Shown here: positions 51,234-59,936 of the stretch, piece by piece | Position numbering within the stretch: the stretch's first letter is position 1 | Layout: each line of letters opens with the position of its first letter | Source: Streptomyces pyxinicus | Lineage (GTDB): Bacteria > Actinomycetota > Actinomycetes > Streptomycetales > Streptomycetaceae | Assembly (NCBI RefSeq): GCF_024753135.1 | Contig: NZ_JANUGP010000011.1 | Location: 124,001-188,000 of the forward strand | Direction: 5' to 3' | Length of the DNA stretch: 64,000 bases | Notes under the pieces: generated by a model | Told to the model about the DNA's origin: nothing | The model's database searches: none | The model's input: the letters and a program-made list of their open reading frames with translations, nothing else | Translations under genes and position numbers: made by a program

Positions 51234-51587
51234 TCAGGGCCGGGTGGCGGCCGCTCCGGACAGATAGACGGGTTCGAGGGAGGCGTCCCGGTCCGCGTGG
51301 ACCAAGGCCATCACCCGGATCACCCGCGGCATCTCCCCGTCCCAGCGGGGTTCGGCGGAGCACAGGCACGGCACGTTCAGGACGCCCCGCTCCTGGAGGA
51401 CGAGCGGCGGGATGTCGGCGGTGAGGTCGGGTGTGACGGTGAAGAAGAGGGCCTCGACGTCGGCGGCCGCCAGGCCGTTGTGCCCCAGCAGTTCGCGGAC
51501 CAGGTCCTCGGTCGCCGTGCGGATGTCCTGGCGGGTGTCGGCGCGGACGCCGGTCGCGCCCCGGACGGCTCGGACGGTGCCGCTCAT
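51234..51587 (-). CDS. Chorismate mutase, AroH class
   Basis: 117-residue monofunctional chorismate mutase converting chorismate to prephenate. Matches the trimeric AroH fold throughout: VRAVRGATGVRADTRQDI, FFTVTPDLTADIPP, LCSAEPRWDGEMPRVIRVMA, EPVYLSGA. Compared from memory with Bacillus subtilis AroH, Arg7, Cys75, Glu78, Arg90 and Tyr108 correspond to Arg9, Cys76, Glu79, Arg91 and Tyr108. The mobile-loop Arg63 corresponds to Gln65. A dedicated mutase in an operon with oxidases suggests a prephenate- or arylpyruvate-derived product. Starts within the end of the flavin-reductase gene (ATGA, 4-base overlap). Confidence 0.92.
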   Translation of the reverse strand: MSGTVRAVRGATGVRADTRQDIRTATEDLVRELLGHNGLAAADVEALFFTVTPDLTADIPPLVLQERGVLNVPCLCSAEPRWDGEMPRVIRVMALVHADRDASLEPVYLSGAAATRP

Positions 51588-52084
51588 GTCGTGGTCATAC
51601 GGCCGTGGTGGAACAGCAGGGCCGCCCGGCTCCCGGCGCTTTCGCGCGTCGCCGTGACCCGGCCGAGGAACAGACAGTGGTCGCCCTCGGGGTACACGGC
51701 GCTCACCGTGCAGGTCAGGGTGGCGAGCGAGCCGGTGAGGACCGGGCCCGCGGGGTCGGCGGGGTCGAAGTGGGAGGCGAGCGCGTCGCCGGTGGGCTTG
51801 GCCTGCGAGGCGAAGAGGCGGGCCAGCGGCTCCTGCTCGCCGGCCAGCAGGTGCAGCCGGAACCCGCCCGTGGTGGAGGCCAGCAGGTGTGCCCGGGAGG
51901 CCTTCAGCAGGGACACCAGGAGGGTGGGCGGGCTGAGGGTGACGGAGGTCAGGGAGTTGACCGTCGTGGCGACGGTATCGGCGCCCTCTCCGGTGGTCAG
52001 GACGGCGACGCCGGTCGGGAAGAGCCGCATCACGGACCGCAGATCCGGCTCCGGAGGTGCGGCAGGGAACGAGCCCCGGCTCAT
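51584..52084 (-). CDS. Flavin reductase (HpaC/ActVB-like)
   Basis: 166 residues of the flavin-reductase-like split-barrel family: FPTGVAVLTTGEGADTVATT, NSLTSVTLSPPTLLVSLLKA, CLFLGRVTATRES. Supplies reduced FMN or FAD from NAD(P)H, most likely to the group D monooxygenase encoded downstream. First gene of the operon. ATG 52084 follows GGAAAGGACC. The upstream region contains a candidate operator (52148-52161) and a larger dyad (52162-52210). Confidence 0.92.
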   Translation of the reverse strand: MSRGSFPAAPPEPDLRSVMRLFPTGVAVLTTGEGADTVATTVNSLTSVTLSPPTLLVSLLKASRAHLLASTTGGFRLHLLAGEQEPLARLFASQAKPTGDALASHFDPADPAGPVLTGSLATLTCTVSAVYPEGDHCLFLGRVTATRESAGSRAALLFHHGRMTTT

Positions 52085-52147
52085 TCGGTAGGTCCTTTCC
52101 GTATGGACGCGCTTGTGGCGCGGGCTGGACGACGGTCACGGTTTTTT

Positions 52148-52161
52148 GTACCGGCCGATCC
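52148..52161 (-). promoter_or_regulatory. Candidate operator upstream of the biosynthetic operon
   Basis: GTACCGGCCGATCC is an imperfect palindrome whose reverse complement matches the MFS-upstream 14-mer at 9 of 14 positions. It is flanked by T6 on one side and CATTAG on the other, as the other copies are flanked by T4 and AATAA/ATAA. Confidence 0.5.
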
Positions 52162-52210
52162 ATTAGCAGCGAACTTATCAGACACCTGCACGTCGTTCGC
52201 AAGAACTAAT
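52162..52210. promoter_or_regulatory. Long imperfect dyad upstream of the operon
   Basis: ATTAG and GCGAAC on the left (52162-52174) are mirrored by GTTCGC and CTAAT on the right (52195-52210). A smaller palindrome GTTCGCAAGAAC lies within the right arm. Possible binding site or start-proximal structure. Confidence 0.45.
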
Positions 52211-52321
52211 AGGTGGCGCGATCAGGGTGCTTGACACCCGGGTCGGCGCATGGCAGAGAGGGTGGCGGGGGCTCCGGCCTCGCTCCGGTCCCCGCAGGTC
52301 GCCGGGCCCCGCCCATTTGTT

Positions 52322-52350
52322 TTGACCGCAGCGAATGAGGTAGGTACGCT
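52322..52350 (+). promoter_or_regulatory. rpsL (str operon) promoter
   Basis: TTGACC at 52322-52327 and TACGCT at 52345-52350 with a 17-bp spacer, a strong vegetative promoter match. The transcript would have a leader of about 190 nt before rpsL. Confidence 0.75.
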
Positions 52351-52546
52351 CAGACCTTGTGCCTGGGGTGTGCCCTGGCTCTGGTGCGTGCCTTCAGACC
52401 GCATCGTGAGCCGTGATCGGCCACCGTGATCCGCGCCCTTCTCGCCCCTGGCGGCGAGGGTCTGCCGGATTCGACACACCCGACCGCGTGGGTCGGCGAC
52501 GTTCCAGGTTAGCTGTACCCATCGGCACACAGAAACCGGAGAAGTA

Positions 52547-52918
52547 GTGCCTACGATCCAGCAGCTGGTCCGCAAGGGCCGGCAGGACAAGGTCGAAAAG
52601 AACAAGACGCCCGCACTTGAGGGTTCCCCTCAGCGTCGTGGCGTCTGCACGCGTGTGTTCACGACCACCCCGAAGAAGCCGAACTCGGCCCTGCGTAAGG
52701 TCGCGCGTGTGCGTCTGACCAGCGGGATCGAGGTCACCGCTTACATTCCGGGTGAGGGACACAACCTGCAGGAGCACTCCATCGTGCTCGTGCGCGGCGG
52801 CCGTGTGAAGGACCTGCCCGGTGTTCGCTACAAGATCATCCGCGGTTCCCTTGACACCCAGGGTGTCAAGAACCGCAAGCAGGCCCGCAGCCGCTACGGC
52901 GCCAAGAAGGAGAAGTAA
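52547..52918 (+). CDS. rpsL: 30S ribosomal protein S12
   Basis: 123 residues. MPTIQQLVRKGRQDKVEKNK start; the streptomycin-sensitive sequence TTTPKKPNSALRKVARV and VRGGRVKDLPGVRYKIIRG are wild type (Lys at the positions mutated in streptomycin-resistant strains). S12 takes part in decoding. GTG 52547 follows CCGGAGAAGTA. First gene of the str operon; rpsG starts 2 bp after its stop. Confidence 0.98.
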   Translation: MPTIQQLVRKGRQDKVEKNKTPALEGSPQRRGVCTRVFTTTPKKPNSALRKVARVRLTSGIEVTAYIPGEGHNLQEHSIVLVRGGRVKDLPGVRYKIIRGSLDTQGVKNRKQARSRYGAKKEK

Positions 52919-52920
52919 GA

Positions 52921-53391
52921 ATGCCTCGTAAGGGCCCCGCCCCGAAGCGCCCGGTCATCATCGACCCGGTCTACGGCTCTCCTCTGGTGACCTCCCTGAT
53001 CAACAAGGTGCTGCTGAACGGCAAGCGCTCCACCGCCGAGCGCATCGTGTACGGCGCCATGGAGGGCCTGCGCGAGAAGACCAGCAACGACCCGGTCATC
53101 ACGCTGAAGCGCGCGCTGGAGAACATCAAGCCGACCCTTGAGGTCAAGTCCCGCCGTGTCGGTGGCGCCACCTACCAGGTGCCGATCGAGGTCAAGCCCG
53201 GCCGCGCCAACACCCTGGCGCTGCGCTGGCTGGTCGGTTACTCCCGCGCCCGTCGCGAGAAGACCATGACCGAGCGTCTCCTCAACGAGCTTCTCGACGC
53301 CTCGAACGGCCTCGGTGCGGCCGTGAAGAAGCGCGAGGACACCCACAAGATGGCCGAGTCCAACAAGGCCTTCGCGCACTACCGCTGGTAG
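52921..53391 (+). CDS. rpsG: 30S ribosomal protein S7
   Basis: 156 residues: MPRKGPAPKRPVIIDPVYGS, RRVGGATYQVPIEVKPGRAN, LRWLVGYSRARREKTMTERL. Primary 16S rRNA-binding protein of the small-subunit head, and in many bacteria a translational repressor of the str operon. Two bases separate it from rpsL; fusA follows after 39 bp. Confidence 0.98.
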   Translation: MPRKGPAPKRPVIIDPVYGSPLVTSLINKVLLNGKRSTAERIVYGAMEGLREKTSNDPVITLKRALENIKPTLEVKSRRVGGATYQVPIEVKPGRANTLALRWLVGYSRARREKTMTERLLNELLDASNGLGAAVKKREDTHKMAESNKAFAHYRW

Positions 53392-53430
53392 TCGCTACCC
53401 ACATCGAGACCGAGAGAAGACTGAAGCCTT

Positions 53431-55557
53431 ATGGCTACCACTTCACTTGACCTGGCCAAGGTCCGCAACATCGGGATCATGGCCCACATCGACGCGGGCA
53501 AGACGACCACCACCGAGCGGATCCTGTTCTACACCGGTGTGTCCTACAAGATCGGTGAGGTCCACGACGGCGCTGCCACCATGGACTGGATGGAGCAGGA
53601 GCAGGAGCGTGGCATCACGATCACCTCTGCTGCCACCACCTGTCACTGGCCGCTCGAAGACGTCGACCACACCATCAACATCATCGACACCCCGGGTCAC
53701 GTCGACTTCACCGTCGAGGTGGAGCGCTCCCTGCGCGTGCTCGACGGTGCCGTGACGGTGTTCGACGGCGTCGCCGGTGTCGAGCCCCAGTCCGAGACGG
53801 TGTGGCGTCAGGCGGACCGCTACGGCGTCCCGCGCATCTGCTTCGTCAACAAGCTCGACCGGACCGGTGCCGAGTTCCACCGCTGCGTCGACATGATCTC
53901 TGACCGCCTCGGCGCTCAGCCGATCGTGATGCAGCTGCCGATCGGTGCCGAGGCCGACTTCAAGGGCGTCATCGACCTCGTGACGATGAAGGCCCTGGTC
54001 TGGTCCGCCGAGGCCACCAAGGGCGAGATGTACGACACCGTCGACATCCCGGACACGCACACCGAGGCTGCCGAGGAGTACCGCGGCAAGCTGCTGGAGG
54101 CCGTGGCCGAGAACGACGAAGAGATCATGGAGCTGTACCTGGAGGGCCAGGAGCCTTCCGTGGAGCAGCTGTACGCCGCGATCCGTCGTATCACCATCGC
54201 GTCCGGCAAGGGCACCGGCACCACCGTGACCCCGGTGTTCTGCGGTACCGCGTTCAAGAACAAGGGCGTCCAGCCCCTGCTCGACGCGGTCGTGCGCTAC
54301 CTGCCGTCCCCGGTCGACATCGAGGCCATCGAGGGCCACGACGTCAAGGACCCCGAGGTCGTCGTCAAGCGCAAGCCGTCCGACGAGGAGCCCCTCTCGG
54401 CGCTGGCGTTCAAGATCATGAGCGACCCGCACCTCGGCAAGCTCACCTTCGTCCGGGTCTACTCGGGCCGCCTGGAGTCCGGCACCGCGGTGCTGAACTC
54501 CGTCAAGGGCAAGAAGGAGCGCATCGGCAAGATCTACCGCATGCACGCCAACAAGCGTGAGGAGATCGAGTCGGTGGGCGCCGGCGACATCGTCGCCGTC
54601 ATGGGCCTGAAGCAGACCACCACCGGTGAGACGCTGTCCGACGACAAGAACCCGGTCATCCTGGAGTCCATGGACTTCCCGGCGCCGGTCATCCAGGTCG
54701 CCATCGAGCCCAAGTCGAAGGGCGACCAGGAGAAGCTCGGCGTCGCGATCCAGCGCCTGGCCGAGGAGGACCCGTCGTTCCAGGTCCACTCGGACGAGGA
54801 GACCGGCCAGACCATCATCGGTGGTATGGGCGAGCTGCACCTTGAGGTGCTGGTCGACCGTATGCGCCGTGAGTTCAAGGTCGAGGCCAACGTCGGCAAG
54901 CCGCAGGTGGCCTACCGCGAGACGATCCGCAAGGCCGTCGAGCGCGTCGACTACACCCACAAGAAGCAGACCGGTGGTACCGGTCAGTTCGCGAAGGTGC
55001 AGATCGGCATCGAGCCGCTTGAGGGTGGCGACACCTCGTACGAGTTCGTGAACAAGGTGACCGGTGGCCGCATCCCGAAGGAGTACATCCCTTCGGTCGA
55101 CGCGGGTGCGCAGGAGGCCATGCAGTTCGGCATCCTGGCCGGCTACGAGATGACCGGCGTCCGCGTCATCCTCCACGACGGTGGCTACCACGAGGTCGAC
55201 TCCTCCGAGCTCGCCTTCAAGATCGCCGGTTCGCAGGCCTTCAAGGAGGCCGCGCGCAAGGCCAGCCCCGTGCTGCTCGAGCCGATGATGGCCGTCGAGG
55301 TCACCACGCCCGAGGACTACATGGGCGAGGTCATCGGTGACATCAACTCCCGCCGTGGCCAGATCCAGGCCATGGAGGAGCGGGCTGGTGCCCGCGTCGT
55401 GAAGGGCCTCGTGCCCCTGTCGGAGATGTTCGGCTACGTCGGCGACCTCCGTAGCAAGACGTCGGGTCGCGCAAGCTACTCGATGCAGTTCGACTCCTAC
55501 GCCGAGGTTCCGCGGAACGTCGCCGAGGAGATCATCGCGAAGGCCAAGGGCGAGTAA
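53431..55557 (+). CDS. fusA: Elongation factor G
   Basis: 708 residues, five-domain translational GTPase catalysing translocation. G1 AHIDAGKTTTTERILFY, G2 RGITITSAATT, G3 DTPGHVDFTVEVERS, G4 NKLDRTGAEF. Domain IV has GGTGQFAKVQIGIEP and the C-terminus SYSMQFDSYAEVPRNVAEEI. Normal length. Followed by tuf after a 158-bp gap containing a strong hairpin. Confidence 0.98.
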   Translation: MATTSLDLAKVRNIGIMAHIDAGKTTTTERILFYTGVSYKIGEVHDGAATMDWMEQEQERGITITSAATTCHWPLEDVDHTINIIDTPGHVDFTVEVERSLRVLDGAVTVFDGVAGVEPQSETVWRQADRYGVPRICFVNKLDRTGAEFHRCVDMISDRLGAQPIVMQLPIGAEADFKGVIDLVTMKALVWSAEATKGEMYDTVDIPDTHTEAAEEYRGKLLEAVAENDEEIMELYLEGQEPSVEQLYAAIRRITIASGKGTGTTVTPVFCGTAFKNKGVQPLLDAVVRYLPSPVDIEAIEGHDVKDPEVVVKRKPSDEEPLSALAFKIMSDPHLGKLTFVRVYSGRLESGTAVLNSVKGKKERIGKIYRMHANKREEIESVGAGDIVAVMGLKQTTTGETLSDDKNPVILESMDFPAPVIQVAIEPKSKGDQEKLGVAIQRLAEEDPSFQVHSDEETGQTIIGGMGELHLEVLVDRMRREFKVEANVGKPQVAYRETIRKAVERVDYTHKKQTGGTGQFAKVQIGIEPLEGGDTSYEFVNKVTGGRIPKEYIPSVDAGAQEAMQFGILAGYEMTGVRVILHDGGYHEVDSSELAFKIAGSQAFKEAARKASPVLLEPMMAVEVTTPEDYMGEVIGDINSRRGQIQAMEERAGARVVKGLVPLSEMFGYVGDLRSKTSGRASYSMQFDSYAEVPRNVAEEIIAKAKGE

Positions 55558-55600
55558 CGCACCGCGTTCACACGCCGTAGGCTTGACTCCGGAGCCTCCA

Positions 55601-55635
55601 GGGGCATTCCCCCGCGAACGCGGACGGAATGCCCC
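55601..55635 (+). terminator. Hairpin between fusA and tuf
   Basis: GGGGCATTCC (55601-55610) pairs with GGAATGCCCC (55626-55635), continued inward by CCGCG-AA-CGCGG. It may be a partial terminator or processing site that separates tuf expression from fusA. Confidence 0.75.
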
Positions 55636-55715
55636 CGGGTTCCGGGCCTTTACAGCAAAGATCACCTGGCGCCGATGAAGTAAGGCGTACAGAACCACTC
55701 CACAGGAGGACCCCA

Positions 55716-56909
<1,194 letters not shown>

Positions 56910-56956
56910 GTCCGCTTGCTTGAAGGTCACCTGACCTGAAGGTCTCAGACCTTCGA

Positions 56957-56991
56957 GAGGCCCGTACGACTTCGGTCGTACGGGCCTCTTT
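56957..56991 (+). terminator. Terminator of the str operon
   Basis: GAGGCCCGTACGAC pairs perfectly with GTCGTACGGGCCTC around a TTCG tetraloop, followed by TTTC. Confidence 0.96.
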
Positions 56992-57002
56992 CGCGTCGGC
57001 TG

Positions 57003-57272
57003 TCAGCGTTCGCGGTGCCAGGTGTGGAGTACGGCCAGCGCGTGGGCGAGCCAGGCGTCGGGGCGGCGGGTGACGCGGGCCGGCGGGCTGCCGTCGGACG
57101 CGTGGACGTCGTGGGCATCCGGGCCGTCCGGACGCACGGAGCACAGCGGGCCGCCGTCCGCGCCGGCCTCGATCCAGAACGGCTCGGGTGAACCCCGGCT
57201 CCAGCGTCGGGTGCCGCGCGGGGTGAGGACCCGGGCCAGGGGAGTGTCCTCGGAGCGGCGGGCTCCCGATTT
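57003..57272 (-). pseudogene. Coding remnant without a start codon
   Basis: A minus-strand frame ending at TGA 57003-57005 has strong streptomycete codon bias for about 85 codons and reads like protein (TPLARVLTPRGTRRWSRG, SPEPFWIEAGADGG, RRPDAWLAHALAVLHTWHRE). It has no ATG, GTG or TTG before it meets the end of the Uma2-type gene on the same strand. I do not recognise the family. It may be the 3' end of a gene cut by a deletion, or a CTG-started or frameshifted gene. Confidence 0.5.
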
Positions 57273-57280
57273 CCGGCACT

Positions 57281-57871
57281 CTACGGGTAGAGCGGCAGGC
57301 CCTCCGTCGAGATGGTCCAGTCGGCGATCGTGACGTCCTCGCCGTAGACGAAGTCCTTGCGGGTGGCGTAGCGGGGGCCGTCGGGGGTGGGGTGGATGTC
57401 CGTGAAGACGGCGCCGGTGCCGGTGCGGGGGTCGAAGATCGCGTAGACCGGGATGCCGATCAGGGGGTAGTCGCGCAGCTTGCCCGTCCAGTCGTTCTCC
57501 GGGTTGGCGCGGGACACGACCTCGATCGCGGCGACGATCGTACGGGGAGCGAGGGAGCCCTCGACGTCGAGATCGGTCCAGGCGATCACCGTGACGTCAG
57601 GGTGGCGCATGATGCCCTCGGGCTCGTCCTCGACATCCGGCGTGCCGGTGTGGGCCAGCAGCTCGTCCGGCATCACCCGCTCCAGGCGCCGGCTGATGTG
57701 AGCGGCTGTGACCTCGTGCGGTCCCCCGGGCGACATCATGTCGTGGACGATCCCTTCCTTGGTGATCTCGAACTTCCCCGGTACGACGTCGTCCATCGAC
57801 TGCACGACGTCCCTCATGGTCAGGTACAGGTGAGAGGCGCCCTGGTGTGCGTCGTCCGGTGCGATGGTCAT
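57281..57871 (-). CDS. Uma2-fold protein (DUF820, PD-(D/E)XK nuclease-like)
   Basis: 196 residues. The restriction-endonuclease-like core includes MRHPDVTVIAWTD (the PD motif), TIVAAIEVVSRANPENDW (E-V-V-S) and GKLRDYPLIGIPVYAIFDP with the catalytic-type Lys. These proteins are abundant in streptomycetes and their real role is not settled; nuclease activity is inferred from the fold. ATG 57871 chosen over an upstream in-frame ATG. Lies in the accessory block between tuf and rpsJ, upstream of the coding remnant. Confidence 0.88.
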   Translation of the reverse strand: MTIAPDDAHQGASHLYLTMRDVVQSMDDVVPGKFEITKEGIVHDMMSPGGPHEVTAAHISRRLERVMPDELLAHTGTPDVEDEPEGIMRHPDVTVIAWTDLDVEGSLAPRTIVAAIEVVSRANPENDWTGKLRDYPLIGIPVYAIFDPRTGTGAVFTDIHPTPDGPRYATRKDFVYGEDVTIADWTISTEGLPLYP

Positions 57872-57955
57872 GGCGCTCGCTCCTCCTCTGTGCCCAGGGG
57901 CAAGGATCGTCGCTTTCATGCTAGGCGGCCTCCGCAGGGTCGGTGATCTGCACGC

Positions 57956-58288
57956 TCAAGCGCGTACGGCCTTCATCGCCTCGTCCAGCACCGCGCTCAG
58001 CTCGCGCAGGGCTGCTCTGACGATGGCCGGGTCTTCGTGTTCAAGGTCCTGCTCGGCACGGGCGCGGCGGTCGGTGAGGTCGGGGCGGCGGGCGATCTCG
58101 ATGTCCCGGGCCCAGGCCAGGACCCAGCTCCGCACGGGGCTGAGCGACTGCCACTCCACGGCCAGGGCGAACGCCTCGTCCTTCGTCCGCTGCATCTCTG
58201 CCAGGCGCTCGGGAGCGACGACGGCGAGGGTGGCCCGCAAGGCGTCCGGAGTCGGTTCGGGGCGGCTGGGGTGGGGGCGTGCGGGCAT
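57956..58288 (-). CDS. Small helical hypothetical protein (possibly DUF6247)
   Basis: 110 residues, mostly helical. TPDALRATLAVVAPERLAEM and RAALRELSAVLDEAMKAVRA resemble the small actinobacterial DUF6247 family, but I cannot confirm this. The central part (VEWQSLSPVRSWVLAWARDI) is conserved-looking. No known function. Same strand as the Uma2-type gene (84 bp) and the HTH gene (21 bp upstream), so possibly one transcript. Confidence 0.7.
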   Translation of the reverse strand: MPARPHPSRPEPTPDALRATLAVVAPERLAEMQRTKDEAFALAVEWQSLSPVRSWVLAWARDIEIARRPDLTDRRARAEQDLEHEDPAIVRAALRELSAVLDEAMKAVRA

Positions 58289-58309
58289 GTTGTGTGGTCT
58301 TCCTGGCCG

Positions 58310-59131
58310 TCATCGGTCGACCGGCGTGCGGCAGTCCCCGCAGCGCCCCCCGGCGTCGGCTCCCCGGTAGGCGCGGTCGCAGCCGTCGCAGTTTCGTAGG
58401 GGGTGGCGGACCGTTGGGGGAGAGGCGGGGGTGCGGAAGGGTGGGATCGGTGGGAGCTGGTTCGTCAGGCGGTGGGCCAGGAGGGCGGCCGGGCGGGTCA
58501 GGGGGTCCGGGGGGAGTCCCGTGGTCAGGGCGTGGCGTACGGCGCCCGGTGTCACGTCGCGTTCCAGCCATGCCGCCACCCCTGGCACCAGGTGCTCCGC
58601 GTCCGTGGCGGAGAGGAGCAGGCGTGGGTCCGTCCGGCGCAGGCCGGTGAGGACGTCCGTGGCCGCCTGGAGCAGGGCGGGCGCGGGGTGCGTCGGCTTC
58701 GGTACGGCGGGCAGGGCGGCGCGCCGTGCGGGCCTGGCCGCGCGGGGAGCCGTAGCCGGTGACCCGCCGGGCTGGTTGCACGACACCGTGCGGGTCACGA
58801 TGCGGCCGTCCGGGACGCGGACCCGTTCGCGGCGCAGGTAGCCGTGCGTCTCCAGCTCGCGCAGCGCCGCGGCGATACGCGTCGTGCCCTCCGGGAAGCG
58901 CGCGGCGAGGGACTTGATGTCGACCAGCGCGCCCTTCGGTAACGACTGGATGTGGCAGCCCAGGCCGATCGCCAGCAGCGAGAGTTCCGGGTGCTGGGCG
59001 AGGTGGTTGCCGATCACCGTGAAGCGGGCGGTGTGCCGGGTGTGGTCGTGGATCAGCCCCCGGTTCGGGTGCTTGTTGCCCGCAATGCGGGACCGGGAGC
59101 GTGTGGGCGCGCTAGTGTGCTGTGTGTCCAT
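58310..59131 (-). CDS. Helix-turn-helix protein with C-terminal zinc-ribbon-like motif
   Basis: 273 residues. After a charged N-terminus, residues about 30-110 form a winged-helix-type domain (TVIGNHLAQHPELSLLAIGL, VDIKSLAARFPEGTTRIAAA, LRELETHGYLRRERVRVPDG). A Pro/Ala linker follows, then a region of short motifs and a C-terminal CDGCDRAYRGADAGGRCGDC, a CxxC...CxxC site. This layout is common in streptomycete HTH proteins of unknown target. ATG 59131 chosen; the open frame upstream lacks domain content. Confidence 0.82.
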   Translation of the reverse strand: MDTQHTSAPTRSRSRIAGNKHPNRGLIHDHTRHTARFTVIGNHLAQHPELSLLAIGLGCHIQSLPKGALVDIKSLAARFPEGTTRIAAALRELETHGYLRRERVRVPDGRIVTRTVSCNQPGGSPATAPRAARPARRAALPAVPKPTHPAPALLQAATDVLTGLRRTDPRLLLSATDAEHLVPGVAAWLERDVTPGAVRHALTTGLPPDPLTRPAALLAHRLTNQLPPIPPFRTPASPPTVRHPLRNCDGCDRAYRGADAGGRCGDCRTPVDR

Positions 59132-59330
59132 CGGGAAGGGTCGACTTCCTTGGTGGTCAGGCCCTCGCACTGGGATCGCTACTCCCGGCGGGGGCCGTCT
59201 CATGTCCGGGCTCTGTCGCGCTGAGCGTAAGGCAGGCAACAGGGCGAAAATCTAGTCCACTTCGTCATATTCACCCGCGAGGGTGAGGCCGCTCCGACGG
59301 GCGGGAGGGGTGGGGCTTGGCAGGGTCCTT

Positions 59331-59789
59331 TCACCCTTGTTTCTTTGCTCGGGGAAGACCGCCCGTGGCCCCGACACCCGGGAAACCGGGTTCCGGTCGC
59401 CCGACGCGGACCTCGGCCCACACCGTCTTGCGCGGCGGCCGTCCCGGACTCACGCCCCAGCGGTGGGCGAGCGCCTCCACGAGGATCAGTCCGCGTCCCG
59501 ACTCGCCGTCCAACGAGGGCTCGTTGAGGTGCGGGAGGCGGTCACCGTACGTGTCCGTCACCTCGATGCGGAGCATGTCCGCCACGACGTAGAGCTGGAG
59601 CTGGAAGTCGCGTCCGGGCACGCGGCCGTGCGTCGCCGCGTTCGCCGCCAGCTCGGCCACGATCTGCGTCGCCGACTCCACGGGCAGTCCCCACGACCGG
59701 AGTTGCTGTTCCGTGAGCAGCCGGGCCAGCCGGGCGCCGCGTGGGGTGGGGGACAGGCGGACGCTGTAGTCGTCGATGTTGCCGTTCAT
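59331..59789 (-). CDS. RsbW-like ATP-binding protein (anti-sigma-type HATPase)
   Basis: 152 residues with an HATPase_c_2 fold: N box VAELAANAATHGRVPGRDF, G1 LRIEVTDTYGDRL, G2 GESGRGLILVEALAHRWGV. Similar to the RsbW-like proteins encoded beside WhiJ-type regulators and DUF397 proteins. It is divergent from the XRE-type gene across 147 bp. May be a switch kinase or anti-sigma partner; target unknown. Confidence 0.88.
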   Translation of the reverse strand: MNGNIDDYSVRLSPTPRGARLARLLTEQQLRSWGLPVESATQIVAELAANAATHGRVPGRDFQLQLYVVADMLRIEVTDTYGDRLPHLNEPSLDGESGRGLILVEALAHRWGVSPGRPPRKTVWAEVRVGRPEPGFPGVGATGGLPRAKKQG

Positions 59790-59862
59790 GTCACCGAGCG
59801 TGGCGGAGCGTGCTTCCGTGGGGGAGTAACTGGAGCTGCACGTACGGCCACTGTCCCCGGTT

Positions 59863-59898
59863 TGTCTCGGCTGTCTCGGCTGTCTCGGCTGTCTCGGA
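59863..59898 (+). repeat. Four 9-bp tandem repeats between divergent regulators
   Basis: TGTCTCGGC repeats at 59863, 59872 and 59881, with a fourth copy TGTCTCGGA at 59890-59898. The array lies 38 bp before the XRE-type gene start and 73 bp from the ATPase gene start. Confidence 0.93.
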
Positions 59899-59936
59899 CG
59901 TTGTCAAGGGGTACGGACGCGACCGGAGGAGGAGAC

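Larger units (their letters stand above)
52085..52321. other. Operon-upstream region between flavin reductase and rpsL
   Basis: Together with the rpsL leader this 462-bp gap (52085-52546) has no gene. The left half is distinctly richer in A/T (TTTTTTG at 52142-52148, AACTAATAGG near 52204) and holds the two candidate regulatory elements for the leftward operon. Confidence 0.55.

Noticed and set aside
52547..52918. Streptomycin-resistance substitution in rpsL
   Set aside because: Both Lys positions where resistance mutations occur are wild type.
53443..55698. A 751-codon minus-strand open frame antisense to fusA
   Set aside because: Shadow frame of a certain elongation-factor gene; no domain and no ribosome-binding site.
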